Shown here: one piece after another, positions 1 through 8,877 of the stretch | Position numbering within the stretch: position 1 is the first letter of the stretch | Layout of the letters: each line of letters opens with the position of its first letter | Assembly: GCA_006226495.1 (NCBI GenBank) | Contig: SBGU01000056.1 | Location: forward strand, 1 to 64,000 | Source: Alphaproteobacteria bacterium | GTDB lineage: Bacteria > Pseudomonadota > Alphaproteobacteria > Sphingomonadales > Kordiimonadaceae | Direction: 5' to 3' | DNA: 64,000 bases | The notes under the pieces: model-generated | What the model saw: the letters and a program-made list of their open reading frames with translations, nothing else | What the model was told of the DNA's origin: nothing | The model's database searches: none | Translations under genes and position numbers: made by a program

Positions 1-257
1 TGCAGGCTGTCGTCGCCGTTGCCGCCCAGCAGGCTGTCATCGTCCGCGCCACCGCGCAGATCGTCGTCGTCGTTGCCGCCGTCGAGAACGTCATCACCAG
101 CGCCGCCAATGACCGTATCGTTGCCGTCTTCACCATAAAGGGTGTCGGCACCGGTACCGCCGCTCAGCGAGTCGTTACCAATATCGCCATAAAAAAGATC
201 GTCTTCGGCCGTGCCGAACATGCTGTCGTTACCAATCGTACCAAACAAGGTAGACAT
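1..257 (-). CDS. RTX-type calcium-binding repeat protein, N-terminal part (cut by window edge)
   Basis: The reading frame starts at the ATG at 257 behind a strong ribosome site (GGAGGAG at 261-268) and stays open to base 1, so only the first 85 residues are visible. They are wall-to-wall glycine/aspartate nonapeptides of the GGxGxDxLx type (for example GNDSLSGG and GGAGDDVLDGG), the hemolysin-type calcium-binding fold of RTX proteins. Such proteins are normally secreted by type I systems and fold on binding extracellular calcium. There is no signal peptide; the repeats start almost at residue 5. Function cannot be assigned without the rest. It lies downstream of, and in the same direction as, the capsule export operon, separated by 291 bp that hold no recognisable gene. 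Confidence 0.85.
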   Translation of the reverse strand, partial: MSTLFGTIGNDSMFGTAEDDLFYGDIGNDSLSGGTGADTLYGEDGNDTVIGGAGDDVLDGGNDDDDLRGGADDDSLLGGNGDDSL

Positions 258-548
258 AGTGCTCCTCCTAAAAGCTCCAAGAGTTTACTCAGGTCGGCCG
301 AACGCCCCCAAGTGACTCGTTAACTAAATTAGTTCCAGTTTGTCAACTGGATACCAGCTTTCCAGCCGCTGGCATATCCGCCTGCGTCCACAGTACGGAC
401 CAAACTTTTCACATCAATGAATTCTGTATTCGGTTCAACCTCTTCCACCACCCAATTCTTACAGACACATTACAGAACCGGTTTTATTTCACAAGCACGA
501 ACCCGCAGTTTCCTTCATGTTCCAACAGGTAAACGCGGCTTGCGCAAC

Positions 549-2222
549 TTACAAGCGCAAAATCACCCCGGCTGAGACAGCAATCTGGTACAGAACCGAC
601 GTGATATCCTTGGCCAACTGGAAGTGTTTGGTCTGCACACGCGGCAGCACAAAGATTTCGTCGCCGGGGCCGATATCGGTCCGGCGGCTGTCCAGCCGGC
701 GGTTTTCCAGTTTGTCGAAGGTACCGTCGCGGTGCAGGATCAGCACGTTCGAGCCACCGCTCGACTGCACAAAACCGCCCGCCAGGTCGATATAATCCTG
801 CGGTGTGCGATTCTCCTCGAACGCCATGGCGGTCGGGAACAGCACATCGCCATGCACCATGACCAGGTGGCTTTTGCGCGGAATGCGGATCACGTCGCCG
901 GATTCGAGCAGCAGGTCATTATAGATGGTCGGCGACCCGGCAAGGGTGACCTGGCCCCTGGGCTCGATCTGTTTGGCCCGCTCGACCCACTGCAACACAA
1001 GCTCGGCCTCGCGCTGGCGCAGACTGGCTTCTTCTGCCGTGTGGGAGCGCGCGGTCAGCACGCTGCTTTCAAGCGCACGCAACTGCGCCATCAGCATTTC
1101 TTTCTGGCGAATCTGCACACTTTTGCGGAACAACTGGATGGCTTCGGGCTGGGCGTCCGGGGTGTACTGGATATTTTTCAGCACATCCGACAGCCTGGCG
1201 CCGTAAGGCAGGATATATTCCTGGCGGCTCATATGCTCGCCTTCCACCCGCACGGAAATGGTGCCAGGCAGCTTGTCCGAGGTGGCTTCGATCACGTCGC
1301 CAGCTTCGACCGTCAGGTCATTCGCCAGTTCGAGGGGATAATATTCCACTTCCTCGTGGCTGCGGTTGTTGCGGTGGATGCGGATATGGGTCGCGCGCGA
1401 GGTTGGGCGCGCCATGGCCAGCACCTCGGAAACCTTCACATCCGGATGGTCGAATTCGAACAGGAACTGATTCTGCACAAGGCCCAGCACGCCAACCTGC
1501 GACTGCACAGCCTTCACCAGGATGGTGTCGCCGTCATAAAGCTGGAAGGTCGGCATCTTGCCCTCGAGCAGGAAATCATAAAGGTTGATTTCCTTCAGGG
1601 TCTTGCCCTGACGCAGCACCTCGACCGACGTGAAGCTGCCGCGCAGCCGGTCAATCCCGCCGGCGAGGTCCAGGAACCTGAGCACGCTGTCCGACGAATG
1701 GCCGGGATAAAGGCCGGGCTGCTTGACAAAACCGGTGACAAACACCTTGACGGGTTCGGCCCCGGACAGAGACGCATAGACACCGACGTTATTCTTGAAC
1801 ACACCCTGCACGGCCTTGGTGACAATCTCGTTCAGGTCGGCATTGCGCACCCCCGCAAGGGAAACCGGGCCGACCTTGGGCAGAAAGATATTGCCCTGGT
1901 TGTCGACCGCCACCTGGCCCTGGAATTCGTAACCACCCCACAACTGGATCGTGACCTGGTCACCGCTGGCCAACTGGTAGTCCGGGTTAAAGCCGGTGAA
2001 CTGGGCCTGCGAAAACTGGCCGTCGAAAATCCATTCGCCAAAGACCTTGTGTCCCTCAAGCGCCACCGTTTCCGTGGTGTCGGTCGGGCGCGCATCCTGA
2101 CCGATCGGGCCAACCTGGGCGCTTGCCGCGCCGGCGCCTGCCAAGAGGACAAAAAAGCCGAGGCAGGCGAGGACCACACGGGCCTGCATTCCAGCCGAGG
2201 TCCGGATGCCATCGTTAAACAT
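549..2222 (-). CDS. kpsD: Capsule polysaccharide export protein, KpsD/Wza-like
   Basis: Outer-membrane/periplasmic polysaccharide export protein that passes the capsule chain to the cell surface. 557 residues, the same length as E. coli KpsD (about 558). A hydrophobic export signal lies at about residues 12-36, ending in ASAQ. A poly-export domain follows at about 75-165 (YQLASGDQVTIQLWGG), then several SLBB-type segments (VTGFVKQPGLYPG; RVEGEHMSRQEYILP; VMVHGDVLFPTAM) and a helical, charged stretch near 385-430. The start overlaps the kpsE stop by 8 bp, with AAGGAG inside the end of kpsE. It is the last gene of the kpsF-M-T-E-D operon. The alternative is a generic Wza-family protein; the ABC-2 context favours KpsD. 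Confidence 0.85.
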   Translation of the reverse strand: MFNDGIRTSAGMQARVVLACLGFFVLLAGAGAASAQVGPIGQDARPTDTTETVALEGHKVFGEWIFDGQFSQAQFTGFNPDYQLASGDQVTIQLWGGYEFQGQVAVDNQGNIFLPKVGPVSLAGVRNADLNEIVTKAVQGVFKNNVGVYASLSGAEPVKVFVTGFVKQPGLYPGHSSDSVLRFLDLAGGIDRLRGSFTSVEVLRQGKTLKEINLYDFLLEGKMPTFQLYDGDTILVKAVQSQVGVLGLVQNQFLFEFDHPDVKVSEVLAMARPTSRATHIRIHRNNRSHEEVEYYPLELANDLTVEAGDVIEATSDKLPGTISVRVEGEHMSRQEYILPYGARLSDVLKNIQYTPDAQPEAIQLFRKSVQIRQKEMLMAQLRALESSVLTARSHTAEEASLRQREAELVLQWVERAKQIEPRGQVTLAGSPTIYNDLLLESGDVIRIPRKSHLVMVHGDVLFPTAMAFEENRTPQDYIDLAGGFVQSSGGSNVLILHRDGTFDKLENRRLDSRRTDIGPGDEIFVLPRVQTKHFQLAKDITSVLYQIAVSAGVILRL

Positions 2223-3357
2223 CGCGGTGCTCCTTCACGATTGCCACAACCAGGGACATGATGCCGTAGGCAAGGGACAACAGAACAAAAATGGTAAGCA
2301 GGTTATAGGCCCGCCGGGGATACAGCTCGTCTTCAGGCAGGCTGGCCGATTGCACGACCACCAGATGCTTCAGTTTCCTGTAGGCATCGACCCGGGTTTT
2401 CTCGAGCGTGGTGAAGGTCGCTTTATAGAGATCGAACGCAAATTCGCGTTGCAGGTCCAGCGCCTGGTAATCAAGCTGCAGCTCGCCGATCGAGCTCTTG
2501 TTGTCATTCTCGCCGGCGACCCTGGCTTGCTCGACCTTGAGCTGGCTTTCGATGGCGGCAATGCGGGCCCTGAGCGCAACCATCTCGGGCGCGCGTTCGT
2601 TCAGATAGCTCAACTGGGCCTTTTCTTCGGAACGCAGTTTCACAAGCTCGGCCCGAAGGTCTGCGATGATGGACTGGTAGCTCTGGCCTTCGGCCTGCGG
2701 GCTCAGGGTATGATTCTCGATCTGGAAACGTAGAAGCTTCTCGGAAGCGTCGGCCAGTTCGGCCTTGGCCCGATCAAGCTCGCTTTCGACGAACAGCACC
2801 TGCCGCGCTGCGATATCCTGGCCGACCCGGTTGATATAGCCTTCGCCCTGGCGCAGCAGCTCTTCGGTCAGATCCTTTGAAAACGCAGGGGTAAAGCCCA
2901 GGGCGCGCACACTCAGGATGCCCGACTGGTCGTCGACATTCAGAAGGACATGACTGCGGAAATATTTCAGGAAATCCTCGTCCGACGCATTGTCCGAAAG
3001 GCGCGAGATAAAGTCCCACTGCTTGTCGGCATAATGGGCGCGCACCCCCAGCTTTTCATCGACAATCAGCATAAGGTCGCGCGAATGAAGATAATCCGCC
3101 AACAGCCGCAGGTCCTGGCTGCTGCCACCACCCCCCAGCGCCAGCGACGCCACGCTGGGCATGCTGTCAAGCGCGTCGCCGCCGATGGATTTGACATAGA
3201 CCCTGGCTTCAGGGGCATAGCGGTTCGAGGCAAGGCCGACATAATAGACCAGGCACACCAGCCAGATGACAATAACCCAGAAAAAGGGTTTCTGCCGTTT
3301 CAGGTATGCTGCGGCGGTGCGCGCATGTTTTGCTGTTGTTTCTACCAACGTTTCCAC
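2215..3357 (-). CDS. kpsE: Capsule export inner-membrane protein KpsE
   Basis: Polysaccharide co-polymerase / membrane-fusion type protein linking the ABC exporter KpsMT to the outer-membrane KpsD. 380 residues (KpsE is about 382). One transmembrane helix near the N-terminus (about residues 25-47, FFWVIVIWLVCLVYYVGLA) and one at the C-terminus (about 350-372) flank a long periplasmic part that is coiled-coil-rich at about 170-300. The start is GTG at 3357, 3 bp after the kpsT stop; no strong ribosome site is visible, which suggests translational coupling. The order kpsT-kpsE-kpsD matches group 2/3-type capsule loci. Confidence 0.85.
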   Translation of the reverse strand: METLVETTAKHARTAAAYLKRQKPFFWVIVIWLVCLVYYVGLASNRYAPEARVYVKSIGGDALDSMPSVASLALGGGGSSQDLRLLADYLHSRDLMLIVDEKLGVRAHYADKQWDFISRLSDNASDEDFLKYFRSHVLLNVDDQSGILSVRALGFTPAFSKDLTEELLRQGEGYINRVGQDIAARQVLFVESELDRAKAELADASEKLLRFQIENHTLSPQAEGQSYQSIIADLRAELVKLRSEEKAQLSYLNERAPEMVALRARIAAIESQLKVEQARVAGENDNKSSIGELQLDYQALDLQREFAFDLYKATFTTLEKTRVDAYRKLKHLVVVQSASLPEDELYPRRAYNLLTIFVLLSLAYGIMSLVVAIVKEHRDV

Positions 3358-3360
3358 CCG

Positions 3361-4056
3361 TTATGTTGCCGGCCCACCCCGGCGGCTTCCGGCTTCATTT
3401 TCCCGGATATTCTTGAAGGCTTCGATAGCATCTTGCCGGCTGTCATACAACTGGGCTGACTTCCGACCAAGAACAAGCACATGTGTGTGACGTTCCGACA
3501 CATGTTCGGCCACACCGAACGTCGACACACAGGTTGACTGATCCATGATCTCGTCGACCAGGGGCTCGTATTTCCCGCGGTTCGCCCGCCCGCCGTAAGT
3601 GATCGGCCCGTCGAACAGCATAATGTCGAACTTGAAGGCCAGGCTGAAGGCCAGGTTGAGCGTCTTGCGGTCCGCATCCGAGACACTGCCCCAGTGCTGG
3701 CGCATCTGTGAACCAAGCCCGGTAAGGTCGGAAATGAAGGCAGACTTTTCGTCAAAATCCTCGACCCCCAGGATGCGGCAGATGAATCGGAGGTTCATGG
3801 CCACGGACATATGCTTTTCGAACCGCATCTTGGCGAAGATCCAGGAAACGGTGCCGGCGCGCCTTATACGCCCTCCGTCAGGGAAGTCGGTACCACCGAT
3901 GATATTGACGATGGTGGATTTGCCGGTGCCGGTGTCGCCCAGAATGGCCAAATGGGCACCGGCGGGAATTTCGAAGGACAGGTCATTCAGGACCTGTTTG
4001 CGTCGGCCCTGTTTGTTGCGGAAGGACCGGCTGATATTTTCAGCGGTGATCATCAT
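3361..4056 (-). CDS. kpsT: Capsule export ABC ATPase KpsT-like, degenerate catalytic motifs
   Basis: ATP-binding subunit partner of KpsM, 231 residues from the ATG at 4056, which overlaps the kpsM stop as ATGA; longer upstream extensions would lie within kpsM and are not needed. Walker A is intact (GDTGTGKST, about residue 38). The other ATPase motifs are unusual when compared with KpsT as I remember it: the signature (SSGM-type) reads SDADR, the Walker B catalytic Glu (VDE) is Gly (LFDGP), the following GD is GG, and the switch-His segment reads FGVAEHV instead of VSHS. Position in the operon leaves no doubt about kinship, but the protein may hydrolyse ATP poorly or in a non-standard way. 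Confidence 0.8.
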   Translation of the reverse strand: MMITAENISRSFRNKQGRRKQVLNDLSFEIPAGAHLAILGDTGTGKSTIVNIIGGTDFPDGGRIRRAGTVSWIFAKMRFEKHMSVAMNLRFICRILGVEDFDEKSAFISDLTGLGSQMRQHWGSVSDADRKTLNLAFSLAFKFDIMLFDGPITYGGRANRGKYEPLVDEIMDQSTCVSTFGVAEHVSERHTHVLVLGRKSAQLYDSRQDAIEAFKNIRENEAGSRRGGPAT

Positions 4057-4868
4057 GACGCTTTGACATACTCGCGCCAGCGCTGATGATAAAGGGCTAG
4101 GCCCAAACTCCAGACAGCGATCATCCAGGCGACATAATATTCCATGTCCAGGACCGGGCTGGTGTAGTGGGCAAACCACATTTCCCGAATGAATTCCATG
4201 GCATGGACCAGCGGATTGTAGGACAGCCAGGTGCGGTAGGGTTCGGGCACGACCGACATCGGGAAAAACACCGCAGACAGGAACAGCAGCGGCATGTTCA
4301 GCATCTTGAACAGCTTGTCCAACTCGCGGGCGTAGGAGGCCAGCATGGTAAACACCAGGCCAAGACCGAAGCCGAACAGCAGGATCATCAGAAGGCCAAG
4401 CAGGGTTTCGAGGATATGGTCCGGGATCGGATCATAGCCCAACCAGGCGAGGCCGAAGCCGATGATCAGGGCGACAATGCTTTCGATGACCACATTCATG
4501 CAGGCACGGGCCAGCATCACATCGAACAGCCCCACCTGCCTGAGATGCGACAGGCCGGAATGGATGTTCTTGGCGGTCATGGTTTCCCTGAGGCCGGCCT
4601 GAAACAGGCCCCGGAACGGCAGGAAAGCGGCGAAAACAAACAGCGGCGGTTCGATGAAGCCGAATTCACCGCGGCCACGGGCACCGAACATGCCCATGAA
4701 CAATACCATCATCAACAGGGGTTCAAGCAGGACCCAGATGGTGCCCATCTTGTATTCGCCGAACTGGCGATACATTTCCCGGACAGAAAGCGCAAAAATA
4801 ACGCTTTTCTGGACGGCAAAGGCTGAGCGTGTCTTCTGAACGGCACCGCTTGAGAGGCGAAGAGCCAA
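4053..4868 (-). CDS. kpsM: Capsule export ABC-2 permease KpsM
   Basis: Membrane permease of the capsule exporter, 271 residues (KpsM is about 258). About six hydrophobic segments follow a basic cytosolic N-terminus, with the ABC-2 layout (VLLEPLLMMVLFMGMFG near residue 47; LLFLSAVFFPMSVVPEPYR near 200; YNPLVHAMEFIRE after it). The start is TTG at 4868: GGAGAT in the end of kpsF lies 7 bases upstream, and the first in-frame ATG (residue 32) would lose the conserved SVREMYRQFGEYKMG segment. The gap to kpsF is 3 bp, and the 3' end overlaps kpsT. Confidence 0.88.
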   Translation of the reverse strand: MALRLSSGAVQKTRSAFAVQKSVIFALSVREMYRQFGEYKMGTIWVLLEPLLMMVLFMGMFGARGRGEFGFIEPPLFVFAAFLPFRGLFQAGLRETMTAKNIHSGLSHLRQVGLFDVMLARACMNVVIESIVALIIGFGLAWLGYDPIPDHILETLLGLLMILLFGFGLGLVFTMLASYARELDKLFKMLNMPLLFLSAVFFPMSVVPEPYRTWLSYNPLVHAMEFIREMWFAHYTSPVLDMEYYVAWMIAVWSLGLALYHQRWREYVKAS

Positions 4869-4871
4869 TCA

Positions 4872-5888
4872 TCAATCTCCGTGCATATAGATGCCGGCGT
4901 ATTGACCATCCTTGTCCACTGCCACCAGGAACTTGACTTCCTTGGCCCGCATTTCGTTTTCGGCCTCGTCGACAATGGCCGTCTTGCGGATGGTGGAGAA
5001 TTCCTTGCTCATACACTGGTAGGCCGTCACTTCACGCACGCGGCGGGTAACACGCAAGGCCACACCAAGCTGGCCTTTGGTCACGACACCCACGGGGCGG
5101 CGTTCATCGTCCACCACCACGGCGATGCCGGCCGGGCCGCCGGCCATTTCGGCCGCCAGCTCCAGCAGCACCATGCCCGGGTGCACCACAGGCACCGAGC
5201 CCGTGACCATGACATCCTCCACCTTCATCAGGAGGCGGCGGCCCAGCGAGCCACCGGGATGATAGCGGGCGAAGTCCTTGGCGTGGAAACCACGCAAGGT
5301 CATGAGCGCGATCGACAGCGCGTCGCCGATGGCAACCGTGACCACGATCGACGTGGTCGGCACCAGGTTGTTCGGGCAAACCTCTTCCGAGACCGGAATC
5401 TCGAGAACCACGTCCGCCGCGCGGCCGATGGTCGAGGATTTGGCGCCGGTGATGGCGATGATCTTGTTGCGGAAGGCCTTCAGGGACGGCAGAAGCTGGA
5501 CGATTTCCTGCGTTTCCCCGGAATAGGAGATCAGCAAGAGCGTATCGTCCGGCGTGACCATACCCAGGTCTCCGTGCGAGGCTTCGGCCGGATGCAGGAA
5601 GAAGGACGGCGTGCCGGTCGAGGCCAGAGTCGCCGAAATCTTGCGGGCCACATGGCCGGACTTGCCCATGCCGATAACGATCAGGTGCCCGCGGGTCTTG
5701 AGCGCCATCATGATGGCGTCGCGGTAGGCCTCATCGTCATAGGTCTGGGAAAGCCGCTCGAGGGCCTGGCCCTGCTTCAGGAAACTGCTGCCGATATGTT
5801 CCAGCGTGGCATGCAAATCCGCCTTCAGGCTGCTCGGCAGTTCAAGAATATTTTCTAAAGAATTATTTTCAGGCGCGGAGTTTCTCAT
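4872..5888 (-). CDS. kpsF: Arabinose-5-phosphate isomerase (KpsF/KdsD)
   Basis: Converts D-ribulose 5-phosphate to D-arabinose 5-phosphate, the first step towards Kdo. 338 residues from the ATG at 5888 (GGGGA six bases upstream); an upstream TTG at 5900 is less likely. The N-terminal SIS domain is clear (VIGMGKSGHVARKISATLAST; LHPAEASHGDLGM; LISYSGETQEI). A CBS pair follows at about 210-335 (VEDVMVTGSVPVV and a weaker second copy ending YAGIYMHGD). It is the first gene of the export operon; together with kdsA, kdsB and kdsC at 16.5-18.6 kb it completes the CMP-Kdo route. Confidence 0.92.
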   Translation of the reverse strand: MRNSAPENNSLENILELPSSLKADLHATLEHIGSSFLKQGQALERLSQTYDDEAYRDAIMMALKTRGHLIVIGMGKSGHVARKISATLASTGTPSFFLHPAEASHGDLGMVTPDDTLLLISYSGETQEIVQLLPSLKAFRNKIIAITGAKSSTIGRAADVVLEIPVSEEVCPNNLVPTTSIVVTVAIGDALSIALMTLRGFHAKDFARYHPGGSLGRRLLMKVEDVMVTGSVPVVHPGMVLLELAAEMAGGPAGIAVVVDDERRPVGVVTKGQLGVALRVTRRVREVTAYQCMSKEFSTIRKTAIVDEAENEMRAKEVKFLVAVDKDGQYAGIYMHGD

Positions 5889-6322
5889 AAAGATCCCCAA
5901 ATTTTCCGACTGAATCCGCTGATCAGGAATGATCTAAGTCTTTGATTCCTATAATGGTCAAATCCATATCACGGCGCCGCAACCCCAGGCTCCATCAGGA
6001 TGGCGGCACGCTATCACTCTCGGTTTGTATTCTCAACAAACCTGTCAATTTTAAGGCAATTTTCTAGTCTGCACGTTCTGGACACGTCGTTCCCCCCGCC
6101 ACAAACTTTGGCTGCCCCGGGTCTTCTATACGAACCCGACAGGCTTTCCAGTTTGCTTTTTATACGAAGGACAGGCCTGACCGCCTTTCCTTCCCGGCGT
6201 TGTTAATAACGGTGTATAATTAAAGAAATAAGCCAGCCCCGTCAACCTAGGCGATGTCGCGGCAGGCGCTATATTGTCTCTGAATTCCGCCGGAAGATGC
6301 AATCCCGTCACAAATGATGACA
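5889..6322. other. Intergenic region upstream of the kps export operon
   Basis: 434 bp without a convincing gene, between the kpsF start and the M23 peptidase stop. It is AT-richer than its surroundings (for example 6200-6235, with TATAAT at 6215-6220 and no matching -35 box at standard spacing). It probably holds the promoter and leader of the leftward kpsF-M-T-E-D operon. I could not place a promoter with confidence. Confidence 0.4.
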
Positions 6323-7342
6323 TCACTGTTGTGTGATGCGGATTTCCGAAACCAGCGTAACCGGCATCTCGCCGGGGGCTGCATTCGCCCGCACGCGGGT
6401 TATCTTGCCTTTCCAGACGCCGGCCATGAAGCCGCCTGCAGGCACGCGCCGCCCGATATATCTCAGGTCGAACTGGCGATCCCGGTCCATCTGGAACTCT
6501 TTCTGTACCGAGACTTTGCCGAGCGGGTCGGTGATCACCATCAGCCAGCGGTCGCCCTTGCGCACCCCAAAGGCACGCGACGCGAAAATCAGCATCGGCG
6601 CATTGGCCGGCAGGCTTTCGGGCGCCGCATCCCAGCGATTGTCGGCATTCAGTGGCTGAGCCGCGAACAAGGGCAGCAGCACAAGGTCCGGCTGGTAGGC
6701 GGGCGCAGACAGCCACAGGCTGGTGCTGGCCTGCCCGCCCGAACAGACATTGTCCATGGTGCCACCATCGAACGGGTCGATCACCTTGCCGCCGCGATAA
6801 AGGCCAAAATGCAGGTGCGGATATTCGGTCTGGCCCGAAAGCCCGATTTCGCCAATCTGCTGCCCGGCGCTCACACGCTCACCTTGCGCGACAGTCAGGC
6901 TGCCGTTCTTCATGTGGCAATAGCGGGCCTGGCTGCCGTCCTTATGGTCGATATAGACGGCATTGCCACAGCCACGGCCCTCGACCTCGTCGGCACCGCG
7001 TTCGCGGATCGACATGTCGGGTTCGCCGTCCCGGCGCGCGACCACCACGCCGTCCGCCGCCGCCAGCACCGGCACGCCGGCCTGCATGCGGCCAAGGTCT
7101 GACAGCAGGATATCGATGCCCTTGTGTCCGTCCTGGCTGCGCGGGCCGCACATATAGTCGCCGGCGCCGGGCCCCGGCACCCGGTCGACATAACGGGCGA
7201 TCCAGCAGTCCTTGCCATCGGTACAGGCAACCGGCCAGCGCAGGGCCTGCGCGGGCGTGCCGCTGTCTGCGGCCTGCGCGGCACCGCAACCGGAAAGCAA
7301 CAAAAGGCAGCTAAAGGCAACTGAGGAAAGAAAACGGGGCAT
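6323..7342 (-). CDS. M23-family metallopeptidase lipoprotein
   Basis: Putative peptidoglycan endopeptidase (LytM/M23 fold), about 339 residues from the ATG at 7342. The N-terminus is a lipoprotein signal with lipobox LLLLSGCG. The zinc motifs are both present: HKGID (HxxxD, about residue 85) and HLHFG (HxH, about 180). The C-terminal 130 residues form an extra beta-rich region. Four cysteines in the mature part (ACTDGKDCW, MCGP, GCGNA) may form disulfides. It stands between the two halves of the capsule locus and diverges from kpsS; a role in opening the wall for capsule assembly is only inferred. No good ribosome site is seen; a TTG at 7366 is the alternative start. Confidence 0.8.
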   Translation of the reverse strand: MPRFLSSVAFSCLLLLSGCGAAQAADSGTPAQALRWPVACTDGKDCWIARYVDRVPGPGAGDYMCGPRSQDGHKGIDILLSDLGRMQAGVPVLAAADGVVVARRDGEPDMSIRERGADEVEGRGCGNAVYIDHKDGSQARYCHMKNGSLTVAQGERVSAGQQIGEIGLSGQTEYPHLHFGLYRGGKVIDPFDGGTMDNVCSGGQASTSLWLSAPAYQPDLVLLPLFAAQPLNADNRWDAAPESLPANAPMLIFASRAFGVRKGDRWLMVITDPLGKVSVQKEFQMDRDRQFDLRYIGRRVPAGGFMAGVWKGKITRVRANAAPGEMPVTLVSEIRITQQ

Positions 7343-7572
7343 CGACGGTCCAGACAGTTTCGACAAGGAACAAGGGCACCAGTATCAGGCCAATCGAACA
7401 TGACCGCAATAGGGCGCCCCCTGATACGTGCCAGCACATGCCCAGCCGCCGTGCGGCGGCACCGTCCGGCGTTCATGCCCGGACAAAAGCGATTGAACCA
7501 CATGGGTACATTTGTTACTTCAAAGCCTTACAGACCATCCAGATCAACCGATGCGACGCGGCAGGAGAGCGC

Positions 7573-8877
7573 ATGACAGAGCAGGAACCCGCAACCGGCC
7601 ACCATGGCCCGGCTGTGCCGGTGCGGAACGTGCTGTTCCTGCAGGGTCTTGCCACACCCTATTTCCGCCTGCTGGCCGAAAAACTGAAGGCCGCCGGCCA
7701 CACCGTGCACCGGTTGAACTATTGCCCGGGTGACTGGCTTTTTGGCCCGCTGTCGGGCGGGTTTCGGGGCGAATGCACCAGCTATCGCGGACGGCAGAAA
7801 GACCTGCCGGCCTTTTACCGCCGCCTTTTTGCGGCGCGCGGCGTGGACACCATCCTCCTGTTCGGCGACTGCCGCCCTGTGCATGTGGACGCCATCACCG
7901 TGGCGGCTGAAATGGGCATCCGTGTCATGGCGTTCGAGGAAGGCTATACCCGGCCCGGCTGGATCACGCTCGAAGAAGACGGCACCAACTATTTCTCGCG
8001 CCTGCCACGCCTGCCGGAAGGCATCCGCGCTCTGGCCCAAGGTGCACAGCCGGCGCCCGACCTGCCGGTTGTGGGCACCGACATGTTTCGCCGCAGTTGG
8101 ATGGATGTCGCCAACCATGCGGTCAATATTCTGGGCCGGCCTTTCTATCCGCATTACCGCAGCCACCGGCCACAACCCATCCTGAAGGAACTGGGCGGCT
8201 GGGCGCGACGGCTGGTGCGCAAACGCCGCAACCGGCGCCTGAACGACGCCGTGCTGCAGCGCTATGAAACCGGCACCGAGCGCTATTATCTGGTGCCGCT
8301 GCAACTGAACACAGACTACCAGATTCGCATCCATTCCGACTTTCCGGACATGCCAACCTTCATCACCACCGTGCTGATGTCCTTTGCCGCGCGGGCGCCC
8401 AAAAACACCCGGCTTTTCTTCAAGAACCACCCGCTGGACAATGGCCTGGTACCCTATCGTCGGCTGATCACCGAACTGTCGGTATCGCTTGGGGTGACAG
8501 ACCGGGTCGATTTTGCGGCCGGTGGCGACCTTGGCATGTTCCTGGACAACAGCCTGGGCGTGGTGCTGGTGAACAGCACAGTGGGTTATGCGGCCCTGAA
8601 AGCCGGACGACCGATGAAGGTGATGGGCCGGGCGCTCTATAATATGCATGGCCTGTCGGACCAGCGACCACTGGATCAGTTCTGGAACAAGCCGCAGCCC
8701 CCCGAACATTCGCTTGCGCAGGACTTCCTGAACGTTATACGTACCTATACGCAAATTCGCGGTGACTTTTTCTCGCGCGAGGGTGCGGCGGTTGCGGTCG
8801 AAGGCGCGGCAGAGGTTATCGAAGGCCGGCGCCAGCGCCTGCCATTGCCGGTTGCGCCCCCGACGCCGAACCCATGA
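7573..8877 (+). CDS. kpsS: Capsule polysaccharide biosynthesis protein KpsS-like (Kdo transferase)
   Basis: Capsule_synth-family protein of the KpsS type, the enzyme that adds the first beta-Kdo of the linker to a lysophosphatidylglycerol acceptor. 434 residues (E. coli KpsS is about 389). The start ATG at 7573 has CAGGAGAG eight bases upstream; the open frame extends further back but that part is not protein-like. Recognisable segments are VLFLQG at residue 18, the FGDCRPVH turn, FEEGYTRPGWITLE, FKNHPLD and VNSTVGYAALKAGRP. The 3' end overlaps the next gene as ATGA, so the two are co-translated. Confidence 0.8.
   Translation: MTEQEPATGHHGPAVPVRNVLFLQGLATPYFRLLAEKLKAAGHTVHRLNYCPGDWLFGPLSGGFRGECTSYRGRQKDLPAFYRRLFAARGVDTILLFGDCRPVHVDAITVAAEMGIRVMAFEEGYTRPGWITLEEDGTNYFSRLPRLPEGIRALAQGAQPAPDLPVVGTDMFRRSWMDVANHAVNILGRPFYPHYRSHRPQPILKELGGWARRLVRKRRNRRLNDAVLQRYETGTERYYLVPLQLNTDYQIRIHSDFPDMPTFITTVLMSFAARAPKNTRLFFKNHPLDNGLVPYRRLITELSVSLGVTDRVDFAAGGDLGMFLDNSLGVVLVNSTVGYAALKAGRPMKVMGRALYNMHGLSDQRPLDQFWNKPQPPEHSLAQDFLNVIRTYTQIRGDFFSREGAAVAVEGAAEVIEGRRQRLPLPVAPPTPNP

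Noticed and set aside
1-257. Short regular repeats resembling a CRISPR or tandem-repeat array
   Set aside because: The periodicity is 27 bases (nine codons) and translates into RTX nonapeptides; there are no identical repeats with unique spacers.
6000-6206. A 68-codon + strand frame upstream of kpsF
   Set aside because: No ribosome site and no protein-like pattern; the stretch is the probable promoter region of the export operon.
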